Assembly (NCBI GenBank): GCA_025174535.1
Contig: JALBUN010000003.1
Location: 62,001-126,000 of the forward strand
Direction: 5' to 3'
Origin: Cantharellus purpuraceus
Lineage: Eukaryota > Basidiomycota > Agaricomycetes > Cantharellales > Hydnaceae
DNA: 64,000 nucleotides
Under the pieces are notes generated by a model. That model saw only the letters and a list, made by a program, of their open reading frames with translations. It ran no database searches and had not been told where the DNA came from. Shown piece by piece: positions 47,761 through 58,305 of this stretch; the stretch's first letter is position 1; each line of letters starts with the position of its first letter. A program made the position numbers and the translations under genes.

Positions 47761-48112
47761 GCCCCCATACACTATACATTCGAGTGATTTAACTTAGGAT
47801 TAGGTCACCGTCATAAGTCGGCGCACCATCGTCTTGTGTTACACGATATGGTATAGCTGTTGGATAAGCACCAATTCGGCGCTGCATCAAAGGGATAATG
47901 GGATCAGTTTGAGACAAAGGGAATAAAGGGGACAAGGGGATTGACAATAAGATTGTATTTCTCTCTAAAAACTTGTATATAAGACAGCGACTTCAGTCAT
48001 TGTAGAAGCGGGAATTACATGTGGTTCTTCTACTCTTTACCTTCGATCAATAATAGCCAGTGGTGAAACAGGGCGCCATCGAAGCTCCTTGCATAGCGCG
48101 CTAATATATGGC
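47761..48112 (-). pseudogene. cytochrome P450 pseudogene, upstream part, with nested solo LTR
   Basis: Minus-strand blocks 48112-48053 and 47857-47761 match exon 9 and intron 9 of the P450 at 51272 (ISALCKEL, then PYRVTQDDG, then the unspliced intron and VYG). The gene is interrupted by a 195-bp LTR at 47858-48052 and downstream by the Copia element. Upstream of 48112 the similarity stops. Confidence 0.8.
47853..48057 (+). mobile_element. solo LTR, 195 bp, in the P450 pseudogene
   Basis: The target duplication ATAGC lies at 47853-47857 and 48053-48057. The LTR starts TGTTGGATAAGC and contains TATATAAGACAG near 47978. Removing it restores the P450 exon sequence seen at 52800-52850. Confidence 0.78.
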
Positions 48113-48841
48113 TTGATAGGCATTTTTCAAGTCAAAGAAAAGGACGCAGCCTGCGCGAGAGCCAACTAAAAAATTTAAATTTCTTGCCTGAATTGAGATA
48201 GTCACGTGACTTTACGTACTTTTTTTGTGGAATTATGATCTTTGGGTCAAATTTCGCTCCAAAACTTCAAGAACCAAGAAAATCGGACAAAAATTGAGCC
48301 CAGTACCAAGGCACCTTTGTCTTGCGCTATAGTAAACCTTCCCAACGCACTTCTGAAATGTGCATTTGTTATTAAATCATTTAGTAGAGGGTAGCGTGTC
48401 CTATGTATCATGGACTTTAATAGCCCCTGATGTTCCTGACCGGTGGCCCTGAACGCCACTGTGAGATCTAAGTGAGTGAGATGTCATCCAGCCCTGAGAT
48501 GAATGTTCATTAGTTGCTGATATGCTGCGAGCGCTTCGTCCTTTGTAGCTCGGTATGAGTCCTTTCATAGACACGTTCCATGCGGCACCCAGTATTTTGA
48601 AGCAAACACTAGTGAGAGTACAAACTATAAAGAGGGTATCATAGCCATCCTCTGTCCACCAACATGATGATACATATGCAAGGTGAACAAGGTGCAATTA
48701 TGTTTATAGCAAGAGGATTGAAAAAAGAAAGAGGCCGATATCCAAATGAAGCATGAGATGCGGAGAGCCAGACGGCGTGACCATAGAGCAACGCGTGGAA
48801 CATGCCGTACCCGCATTGTAACGACCCTGGATTTCGGTTGT
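48113..48841. other. region without a recognised gene
   Basis: Only short frames in both strands, 3' to the secreted-protein gene. Nothing supportable. Confidence 0.5.
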
Positions 48842-49885
48842 CTACAACGTCATGATACCAGCAGCAACAACAGCGAGCATCATCATGGCTCCCTTTGCTG
48901 GAGACGACGTGGAAGCTCCATTCGCGGTGTCGGGCGACGCACCTACGTGAAGTGAGAGTCCGCGAAATGGATATGTGAAAAAGTATACGTACCGGCATTG
49001 GCGAGAGCTCCAGAAATGAAGTTGGCGGGGCACGTCTTCTGAACAGCTGCCCACAGGGCTGGTTGCGAAGAGAGTAGAGGCACTCTATAGAGCAAGGAGG
49101 TTGAGTGACTGGGCTGTTAATTCAAGCAAGTACTTACTTTGAGAGACCCACGGCCGGGGGCGTGGCGCTCTCCCATTCGATGTAGCTGGTCAGGACATTC
49201 TTTGTGCACGTGGTGCAAAGTGATGCAGCATCCATGGTAGGGTTGGCGCCCAGCCATAGGATATTTGCATTGCTGAAAGCCTCCGGGTTGGGCGTCCCAT
49301 CGCTACCCAGGAGCGGCTGCTGTGCGGCATTGGCCATTCCAGTGGCAGCCTTGGTAGTGCTATTGCTGCCCAACTGACTGAGACAGTACTTTCCGGTCTC
49401 ATCTTTGGCGCACACTGCATGAAGGAAGGGCTTGAAAGTATAGAGGCTGCCGTATGCTGTGACTACGTCCTGGTTGGGGCTCGTGATAAGTTCATTGGTA
49501 CAGTTGCCCCGGAAATCTGTCAGCCAGGCGCGAATGGTCGAGTCTGAGCATCCACTTGAAGTGGCTGTGGTGCATACAGAGGAGATGGAGGAGGTGTTGT
49601 TGGATGTCAAGGCGTTCGAAACTGGCCAAACACAGCTTTGAATTCCTGGGGCAGAGTTAAGGGCCGAAAGGAAAGTTGAACAACCAGAGGAGATATTTGG
49701 AGGAATGTTGGATGACTAAAAAGATGCTCAGGACTAGTCTCACGAATAGGCAGATGGAAAAAAATTCGTACGGGAGTGGCACTGGCGCTGGGTGCTGAGG
49801 AACTCGTACTTGACGACGAAGGGTTGCCATAGCCCTGGGCGGCAATGAGACCAGTGACGGACAGGATAGTGAGGGTGAGCTTCAT
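48842..49885 (-). CDS. secreted, probably GPI-anchored Ser/Thr/Cys-rich protein
   Basis: Exons 49885-49772, 49715-49138, 49084-48993 and 48942-48842 join in phase to 294 residues. The N-terminus MKLTLTILSVTGLIAAQ is a cleavable signal peptide, followed by a Ser/Ala/Pro linker. The core has regularly spaced cysteines (SSGCSTFL, IQSCVWP, SVCTTATSSGCSD, GNCTNEL, HAVCAKDETGKYCLSQ, LCTTCTKNVL, KTCPANF) and ends in a small-residue site plus hydrophobic tail (NGASTSSPAKGAMMMLAVVA), the layout of a GPI signal. Similar basidiomycete proteins carry a domain of unknown function, which I believe is DUF7729. It is likely to be a cell-wall or plasma-membrane surface protein; its function is unknown. Confidence 0.87.
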
Positions 49886-51271
49886 GTCTAGTGAGTGAGA
49901 GCGTGAATGAGCGTAGATCTACGGTAACGTAGATGATGAGATGACGGTCGGTAGCAGAAGGCAGAACACACTGTGGGCGCCTGTGGTCTCTCCAATAAAC
50001 TTCATCTGCCGCCAGCTTGGCACGTGTTGCCTTGTGTTTTTTCATACTCCGCTGTTTTGTTGAAGTTTACCAGTTTGCATCCTCGCCAACGCAGTCCAAC
50101 TTCAAACTCTGTAAGAATGGACCGACATTTCCCTTGTTCCATTGCAATACCGATGCCCACAACCATGTCTTATAAGATTGCCATCGCAAACACAGTATCT
50201 TACTTTGAAGGCGTCTAGTGAGTTCATCATCGTGAAGGAGACTGTCAGGAGTAGTGCAATGAGTACATGGGGTTGCAGCCCACATAATCTTCCATAAGCC
50301 TTGCCCTGAAGGTTCTCAACTCTGTGTTTCAGATCTCGACTGGGAGCGTCGTTTCATCATTACCTGAATATCGGCCTTTGCTTTCTTAGCCAAGCCCTAG
50401 TATTGTACGATGCCACGAGTATGGGAACGCAGTGTACTTCTCGCTGAGCTCTTCTGCGGTAAAAGTCCCAAAGGAACGGGCGCCGGCCATTCCTTGGGAA
50501 CTTACACCGCAGAAGAGCTCAGCCGGGGGGTATAACCACTGCGCTGCCAATTCAAATGTAAATATCAACCTTGATTTGAGCCAGGATATAAGTGGAGATT
50601 ACCCTGAATTGCCGCTAACACGCTGCGGGTTCATGAAACACAATGGTCGCTGAGTCTCTACGGCGTTGCTGCACGGGTCACTTGCTGGAGCAAGCATCCG
50701 CGCTTCCTCCTGCGCCAGTAACTTCCCATCAGTGCATCGCGCGTCACTGTTTACTGCTTCCCCCCGCTAGCGTTCATCCGAAAGTGCCCATCCAAATATT
50801 GTTTTTGTTGCTCCCCCCGGATTTGTCAACCACTCTGGATGGCTAACTGCTCCGTAGCCACCCAATAATTTGGCATGTGTACTTCACGTTGCGCTAGTCA
50901 GTTGTACTAGCTAGGCTGGTGCGCTTCTCAAAACGGTGCTCCAGAGCTCTAGGGCCACAAATAAGTATGTTCTATAGTCTGCCCACCCGACATGTCTACT
51001 TAGGCCAATGTATCGTACTTGGTATGAGCAAAGGCCTATTATTTCCTGGGAAACAAGGCGACCTTGGGTAAAATTGACGTAATTATAGACCCGGAGATAT
51101 CCGGGGAGCCAACGACTGCTCGTGCTGCCATCTGCACGGTCACCTGATCCTTTTGGTAGAAATCTGGTCCTCTAGATATTAATATGAAGGCCCAGTTCCA
51201 GGTCACCACTTATAAGGGTGCCCCTTTGCTTTAGACCCACATTTTACGTCCATCACAAGCTTGGTTTGAAG
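49886..51271. other. divergent intergenic region with a long hairpin
   Basis: No gene supported. It contains the 75-bp inverted repeat at 50446-50520, listed separately. TATA-like TTATAAGGGTGCC near 51210 lies about 60 bp before the P450 start. Confidence 0.5.
50446..50520. repeat. 75-bp inverted repeat (hairpin)
   Basis: The arms GAGCTCTTCTGCGGT (50446-50460) and ACCGCAGAAGAGCTC (50506-50520) are perfectly complementary. Inner arms around AAGTCCCAAAGGAA and TTCCTTGGGAACTT extend the pairing with few mismatches to a GGCGCCGG centre. Confidence 0.85.
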
Positions 51272-53445
51272 ATGACGTTCAGGAACACAGACATAATTAT
51301 TGCTTGTCTGGTATTCTTGCTTGGAATGTGTCTGAAGCGTCGGGAGTCACGCATACAGTCTCTAGGTTAGTTTATCTGACGTATTATCTTTGATGTCGAC
51401 GTTTCTGTGACACACTTGTATCAGGAACCCGCATTCCACCAGGACCGCGCGGTATACCTTATCTAGGGAACTTGCGCGATATATCTTCTCCACATCTGAT
51501 TGGGGTCTTTGCTCGGTGGGCTAAAGAATATGGTGAAGCCCTGATGATACTTGCTGTCGCATTCTTTTAATTCACCAAGGTATTCAGGGGACGTGGTGTA
51601 TGCCAAAGCACTCACGCAGCACTTAATCATCATCAACTCGGAAGATGTCGCTCACGAACTCTTCGATCGGCGTTCATCCCTCTATGCCGATCGCGGCGAC
51701 TTCACGATGGTCAATGATCTGTCGGCAGTTTAATTCCGAATTGCATTCTGCATGGTTCTCATGATATGCATGCTCTTCTACAGAATGGGGGCCGACTGGA
51801 GCTTTGCATTCATGCGATATGGCGAACGGTGGAGGAAACATCGCAAGGTGTTTCATCAAAAATTCCAGCTTTCCGCCATCGCCTCGTATCAGACCGTTCA
51901 AATTGAACAGACTCAGTAAGGCACACGACTGCCATATTTCTGTGAGTTTACACAATACATCACAGTGCACTTATGAAGAGGCTTCTTGCATCACCGGAAC
52001 ATTTTGTCGAACACCTTCACCACCACGCGGGTGCCATCATTATGCAGGTGGGAGGTGGGCCTTCCTGCATCACATATCATCTAATTACGTCCTGCAGGTT
52101 GTGTATGGGATCAAAGTGCTTCCAAAGGACGACCCATACCTCCAAATCGCTGAAGAGGCCCTAGGGGCACTTTTAAAAGCCGGAAACCCTGGCGCATTTT
52201 TGGTAGACGTGTTGCCAATTTGTGGGTTTGTGTTATATCCACTCTTCATTTGTTTCTCTTACTCTTCTGGTAGTGAAGCATATTCCTGAATGGTTCCCGG
52301 GCGCTTCCTTCAAAAGAAAGGCTCGCATATGGCGGATATCGATGACCAGAATGTGCATTGAACCTTTCTCTGTGACAAAGACAGGATTTGTGCGGATCTT
52401 ACTGCTCATAAACGAGCGTTCCATAATATTATTGCTGAGCAACTGATTACAGAAGAAGGGAGGAGCGGATTCATCATTTGTTCAGTCATTGCTTGAGACA
52501 CTATCTCATAAAGAGGATGCATCTCTGACTGATGAGGAGGTTATTCGCAATGCAGCAGCTGTCGCATATGCAGGAGGAACCGAGACAGTACGCCGACTTC
52601 ACCAATATTGTGGGCCTTTCTCACCTGCTCTCAGACATCCTCGACTCTAAATTGGTTTCTACTCGCGATGGTCCTATATCCCGATGTACAGCGAAAGGCG
52701 CAAGCGGAGATTGATGCCGTCATCGACCAGGATCGTTTGCCTACTTTCTACGATCGCGATAAGCTCCCATATATTAGCGCGCTATGCAAGGAGCTTCTTC
52801 GATGGCGCCCTGTTTCACCACTGGCTATACCACATCGTGTAACAGAAGACGATGGTGCGCCGACTTATGACGGTGTCCTAATCCTAAGTTAAACCACTCG
52901 ATTATATAGTGTATGGGGACTACTTCATTCCCGCAGGAAGTACCATCATTGGCAACTCATGGTGGAATTTTTATATGATCATTCTTCGAGACCTAATTGG
53001 TCTTTGTTCTTTGAAGGGCTATTCTCCACGATGAAAGAATTTATGGTTCTAACGCTGAAGATTTCGAACCCGACCGCTTCTTGAATACTTACGTCGAATT
53101 TCCTGAGGCTGCGTTTGGATATGGACGCCGGTATATCTCCCTCCGCTTCCATGATCCACCTCGCTTACCCATCTATAGCAAGTGCCCAGGACGATACCTG
53201 GCCGAGAACACACTGTTCATCACTGTTGCATGTGTGCTCAGGCTTTTCAATATCATACTTGAAACGGATAGCGAGGGGCACGTCATCCCCGTAACTGCCA
53301 AGCCTAGTCCCGGCTTCTTCTCGTACGTTGTCTGGGCTCATCCACTATTCACACTTTTATTAGTCTACTTAGGCGGCCGGCTGCATTCTCATGCAAGATA
53401 ACACCGCGCTTTAAACTAACGGAGGTAATTATTTCCAATCTATGA
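51272..53445 (+). CDS. cytochrome P450 monooxygenase (third intact gene)
   Basis: Thirteen exons join in phase to 508 residues: 51272-51365, 51425-51532, 51588-51720, 51784-51915, 51966-52047, 52098-52221, 52274-52389, 52453-52587, 52635-52854, 52910-52961, 53017-53130, 53179-53322 and 53373-53445. Features are an N-terminal anchor (IIIACLVFLLGMCL), the hinge GTRIPPGPRGIPYLG, the C-helix RWRKHRK, EWFPGASFKRKARIW, the I-helix AYAGGTETTSS, KELLRW for ExxR, FEPDRF and the haem loop FGYGRRKCPGRYLAEN with its cysteine. It should be an ER-bound monooxygenase with unknown substrate. It is related to the minus-strand gene at 36994-39227, and the split pseudogene at 40085-48112 is a partial close copy of it. 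Confidence 0.92.
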
Positions 53446-54073
53446 GATCTTCGTGCACCTTCTTGAAGTTGGGGATTGTCCTCTGTAACTCGTGGAGTTC
53501 GAAACATTAGATGGTGTGTACCACATTGTGTTTTGGTACTTCAATGTTGTCTGTGATATTTTCCGAAGTCATGGTTGACTTCTTCAGGACTCCCGGTCTC
53601 TACTTTCAGTCTTGAGCACATGGCACTGAAGGTTTCTGTGTCTCCTAAAGCAAGGGTGACTTGACGGTGTCCCAATCTGTCCCAATACGAACTAACCTTG
53701 GTCTTCGACAACACGGACGGATGTGCTCCCTTCAGACTTGTATCCCACCCCTGCATCCATCTAATCACCACTGAGCTGCCATGCATATAAGAGCCTCCAG
53801 ATCAGTGTATGCCACTGCTAACCTCCTTGTCCTCTCGAATGAGCACCGTGGGTGCGCCCAGCTAGCTTGAGCTGGCCAGCAGACAGCATCTAACGCAGAG
53901 AATGACCTTGTGATCGACACAATTGGTTCCCCTTTTTTGTCTTCTCGGCTTCAGCAGCATACGAGTAGCACCAAGTGGTGTCGCGAAGTTTAATGCAGCG
54001 AAAGCTAGGGTTGTTAACTATGAAAAAGGAGCGTTACTATGACTATGCAAGGAAAGGGGAGACAATAAAATAC
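53446..54073. other. intergenic region, no gene recognised
   Basis: An 81-codon minus frame (53541-53786) has no recognisable features. Confidence 0.5.
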
Positions 54074-55292
54074 TGTTGAGTGTTGAGGATCGCTGAGAGA
54101 CCATGACAACCTCGGCCTGCCAACGCATCAGACCGATGGCCACGATGGTTGCTTGGAAACGTGCACTGGATTACTATGTAGAGATCTTTATGTTTACTAT
54201 AAGTACATGCATATTAGAATACACAATAATCATTGCACTATCTCTATAGGTTATGGGCCCCGCTGCCTAACCTTGTACCCGCACCCAGCACCGTAACATG
54301 AAGACATCAAATCCATGGCGGAACACACTAATGTCTATTGCATGGACCTGCTTAAAGGCGCGGAAAATTATGCGGTCTGGAAGATAAAAATGATTGACAT
54401 ATTAACGGACCAAGGCTTGTGGGAATACATTGAACAGGGGACGTTACCTGTAGCCCAATCAGATTCATCCACCTACTTCCTCTAGCCTCTAAGTGCATTC
54501 CCCTCTTTTTGGCATATCTGGACCCCTAAGTGTCCATGAACTCTAGACTCTGGAAGTCTTATTCATTCCCTACTGCTAAGAAATGTATTACCTTCCTGTG
54601 TATTGTCTGCATTGACCAATACAAAGGATTGTAACCAAAGTACAAACATTAAATTGTTTCTGGAGTTGTGCTGCAGTAGGATTTGATATTCTTCTCAGCT
54701 GTTCATTCATGGAATTGTGGTGATTTAGAGTTTGCCCTAACACCATAATTTTGCAGGTTCCAAAACATAGTGCCCCCCACAACCTCATATCCATATCACA
54801 GATCACAGATGCTGCCTTCGCTGTTCTCTTCAAAGATTCATGTGCTGTAATCAAGGCACCCGATGGCACCATACTGGCTGAAGGGGCCAAGGAAGGCCAC
54901 CTATATCGCATGAATGTCCATGCTAAAAATGAGTTGGTTCCAGCATCCTCCCAATGCAAAGCCTGCATCAAAGCTAAGCATCATGTGCAACCATTCCCCA
55001 AAGAGTCACTTACGAGAAATCAGAGACCTGACCGTTTTGGACATATGGGGGCCAGCACGCACAATGGCAATTGGAGGTGACCAATACTTCGTCACATTCA
55101 CTGATGGGAAATCACGCAGAACTGCAGTATATTTCATGAAGCACAAGTCTGAAGTCTTAACAAAGTTCAAGTATTACAAGAGCTACCTTGAGACTCAGAC
55201 CAGTCAGAAACTCAAGAAGCTGCATGTCGATGGCGGCAAGGAGTACATAAACAAGGGCCTAGAGACTTTCCTACTCAAAGCCGGCATACTAC
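54074..55292 (+). mobile_element. second Copia element, 5' part with internal rearrangement
   Basis: The LTR is about 54074-54250, starting TGTTGAGTGTTGAGG, followed by the same primer-site-like GGTTATGGGCCCC as in the first Copia. Gag starts near 54315 (MAEHTNVYCMDLLKGAENYA) but is cut at about 54461 by a 306-bp piece of LTR-L. Pol then resumes at 54768 with LISISQITDAAFAVLF, an integrase zinc region (QCKACIKAKHH) and integrase core VLDIWGPA, DGGKEYI. The element is broken again at 55293 by another LTR-L copy; reverse transcriptase and the right LTR are not in the window. Confidence 0.82.
54462..54767 (+). repeat. LTR-L 3' fragment within Copia 2
   Basis: Matches the last 305 bp of LTR-L, from ATTCATCCACCTACTTCC to GGTTCCAAAACA; the 5' part is missing. 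It replaces the end of Gag and the protease. Confidence 0.85.
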
Positions 55293-56547
55293 TGTATGGG
55301 AACCACCTTTTCCCTATCAAATTCCATTTATGCAGCACCAATGTGCTATTCTTTGCTTTTCCATTCCTAAATATCAGCATATATTTGATGCTTGTACCTG
55401 GAATGGACTTATTCAAATATTCTCTATTTTTCCATATTTTTCTGGGAATATTCCATGCAGAACTCAGCTCAGAATCATTTATTTCTGCTGTGCTACAGTT
55501 GTGGACCCATAGGCGCCCACAAACCTTCACACAGCCGGCTCTCCCCTTTTGGACCAGGCATTTGGCCTCAATTCAAGCTCAGATGTCTCTGATCAATAAA
55601 TATTCTCTAACTTAACAACCACAGCCTCTCAGGGCACTATTTTCCGTGCAGATCATCACATGACATGTGGCTATCCATGGCTGTCCAAACCAGTGCAGAA
55701 AACAGGATGGACACCCTTCTTTTTGCCTGATCAGTGCCTAGTTCAGGGATCAGATCAGCTGATGGGTGATCAAATCAGGTGATTGCCTTGGAATATTCTA
55801 CCCCTTTCCATAACATTCTAGCTGTTTCCCTCTATTATTAGATAGAACTTTCCAGAACCATTATTCAGCTCCTGATCAGTGTTAGTGCTGTGATCAGATC
55901 CTGTGATTGGCTTGGAATATTCCACCCCTTTCTTCCACCTTCCACAACCTTCCAGTAGCTTCCATCTATTAATAGGTAGAATATTCCAGAACCATTACTC
56001 AGCCCCTGTAAATACAATATATAAGGAGGCCATTCTGCCTCTGAAAGAAGAACATATCATCATATTCTACCCATCTTCTGCACACCAGTGTGACTAGAGT
56101 GACATACAGTGTCATCCTCTATCTCAGTAACTGTTGATTACCAGTTCAAGGATCTTTTACAGTTGTGTAACTGTACTTGATTGCACTCGAAGTAGTGATA
56201 TTCCTGCTTTGGGCGTGAGTGTAGTATCTGCCTCACGTGATTATGAATCTACAGGGTGAGATTGTCTGTCAATAGTCCTGCCATTAGTGCTCTTGTTTAA
56301 GTTACTAGTGTGTACTGCCTTTGCAGAGCATTAGAATCTTGAACTCGTGTGAAGCAGTTGCTAGACTACTTCACACATCGTTCTTACCCACTTTGAGTGC
56401 CACTGGTTGGACGGTTGGATTCATCCACCTACTTCCTTTAGCCTCTAAGTGCATTCCCCTCTTTTTGGAATATCTGGACCCCTAAGCGTCCGTGAACTCT
56501 AGACTCTGGAAGTCTTATTCATTTCTTGCTGCTAAGAAACGTATTAC
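55293..56547 (+). mobile_element. LTR of the Gypsy family, variant subfamily, truncated
   Basis: Begins TGTATGGGAACCACC and matches the 1.43-kb variant LTR at 61375-62806 (inverted). It stops at CGTATTAC, where the Gypsy element's 3' LTR has inserted; the remaining about 190 bp should lie beyond the right edge. Its upstream part has TGATCAG-type repeats (55728-55890) in place of the TGACTC array. Confidence 0.82.
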
Positions 56548-56843
56548 TGTTTTGGAACCCGCAAAATTATGGTGTTAGGGCAAACTCTAAATCACCACAA
56601 TTCCGTGAATGAACAGCTGAGAAGAATATCAAATCCTACTGCAGCACAACTCCAGAAACAATTTAACGTTTGTACTTTGGTTACAATCCCTTGTAATGGT
56701 CAATGCAGACGATACGCAGGAAGGTAATACGTTTCTTAGCAGTAGGGAATGAATAAGACTTCCAGAGTCTAGAGTTCACGGACGCTTAGGGGTCCAGATA
56801 TTCCAAAAAGAGGGGAATGCACTTAGAGGCTAGAGGAAGTAGG

Positions 56844-58305
56844 TGGATTGTATGGGAACTGGTTTTCCCTTAAAAAGATCTTGTTTAAAGTCCCAAAACT
56901 GTACAATTTCGCTTCATGGCCTTAAAATATCAGCATATATCTGCTGCTTTCTCTTGATTCAGGGCCATTCAAATATTCTCTATTTTTTCATATTTTTTTG
57001 GGAATTTTCCATGCAGAAATGAGTCTACAAACTTATTGTTCTGCTGGGCGAAGTTTTGGGACCCACATGGACCCACAAACCTTCGCAGATGTCAGCAGCC
57101 TCAAAGTCAGCCGGAGTCACCCGGACAACTGACTCATTGTCGATCACATGACTCATTTCAATCTCCGACTCAATCTGGTCACCACTGCCAGTAAATGCTC
57201 AATATCTTCGCAACCACTGCACCTCCTAACTCCATTTTCAGTGGAGAGTTCAATAGAAGCCATGCCTACCCATAGCTGTGCTAATCAGCCTGGGAAACGA
57301 AGTATTGACCGAGTTATTTGAGTAATGGTGACTCATGCAATGACTCCTGCCATGACTCATGCTATGACTCCTTCCATGACTCATACCATGACTCCTGTGA
57401 TTACTCATACTATGACTCCTGCTCTGAGTCACACTATGACTCCATCCATGACTCATGCCATGAGTCAGAGCAAATCAAGCAGCTCATTGGCTAGGAAACT
57501 TCCACCCCCTTCTCACATATTCCACTAGCTTCCAGTAGTTTCCATCTATTAATAGGTAGAAGTTTCCAGTAGTATTAGTCAGCTCCTGTAAATACAATAT
57601 AAAAGGAGCCCATTCTGCCTCTGAATAAATAACCATTTCTACCCCATCATTTGCACATCAGTGTGACTAGAGTGACATACAGTGTCATCCTCTATATCTC
57701 AGTAACTGTTGATTGTCCAGTTCAAGGGTCGCTTACAGTTGTGTAACTGTATTCGATTGCACTCGAAGTAGTGATTGTCCTGCTTTGGGCGTGAGTGTAG
57801 TATCTACCTCGCGTGACTACGAATCTACAGGGTGAGATTGTCTGTCAATAGTCCTGCCATTAGTGCTCTTGTTTAAGTTACTAGTGTGTACTGCCTTTGC
57901 AGAGCATTAGAATCTTGAACTCGTGTGAAGCAGTTGCTAGACTACTTCACACATCGCTGTTACCCGCTTCAGAGTGTCACTGGTTGGACGGTTGGATTCA
58001 TCCACCTACTTCCTCTAGCCTCTAAGTGCATTCCCCTCTTTTTGGAATATCTGGACCCCTAAGCGTCCGTGAACTCTAGACTCTGGAAGTCTTATTCATT
58101 CCCTACTGCTAAGAAACGTATTACCTTCCTGCGTATCGTCTGCATTGACCATTACAAGGGATTGTAACCAAAGTACAAACGTTAAATTGTTTCTGGAGTT
58201 GTGCTGCAGTAGGATTTGATATTCTTCTCAGCTGTTCATTCACGGAATTGTGGTGATTTAGAGTTTGCCCTAACACCATAATTTTGCGGGTTCCAAAACA
58301 TGGAT
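56844..58305 (+). mobile_element. solo LTR-L inserted in the Gypsy 3' LTR
   Basis: The LTR is 56849-58300 (1452 bp), flanked by TGGAT at 56844-56848 and 58301-58305. It lies in the opposite orientation to its host LTR, giving a large inverted repeat of more than 1.1 kb on its right side and about 300 bp on its left. TATAAAAGGAGC near 57599 is the likely promoter. Confidence 0.9.
57328..57472 (+). promoter_or_regulatory. 12-bp-period array of TGACTC (Gcn4/AP-1-like) motifs in LTR-L
   Basis: About twelve units of ATGACTCATGCY / ATGACTCCTNCC form an array about 125-270 bp upstream of the LTR TATA box. Several units contain the full TGACTCA heptamer recognised by Gcn4/AP-1-type bZIP proteins. 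Equivalent arrays occur at about 45415-45535 and, inverted, at 58836-58975. Confidence 0.6.

Larger units (their letters stand above)
40399..47765 (+). mobile_element. Ty1/Copia retrotransposon with nested insertions
   Basis: The left LTR is 40404-40541 and the right LTR 47013-47760 (138 bp once its insert is removed); both begin TGTAGAAGAGAAAGTA and end in CTACTCAACA. The target duplication GCCCC lies at 40399-40403 and 47761-47765. GGTTATGGGCCCC just inside the left LTR is the likely primer site, shared with the second Copia element, and GAGTGAGGGGGAG before the right LTR is the polypurine tract. Internal order is Gag, protease, integrase, reverse transcriptase, RNase H, the Copia order. 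It carries in-frame stops, frameshifts and three internal insertions, so it is dead. Confidence 0.93.

Noticed and set aside
1..53445. A complete secondary-metabolite gene cluster
   Set aside because: P450s, reductase-like genes and a transporter are present, but no polyketide synthase, NRPS, terpene synthase or prenyltransferase backbone gene is visible in the window.
54914..55615. 233-codon frame joining Copia integrase to further sequence
   Set aside because: The part after 55293 reads into an LTR; the fusion is an insertion artefact, not a designed protein.
57325..57528. Repetitive open frame encoding THAMTP-like repeats
   Set aside because: It is a shadow of the TGACTC motif array inside the LTR, present in either orientation in each copy; the 12-bp period automatically leaves the frame open.
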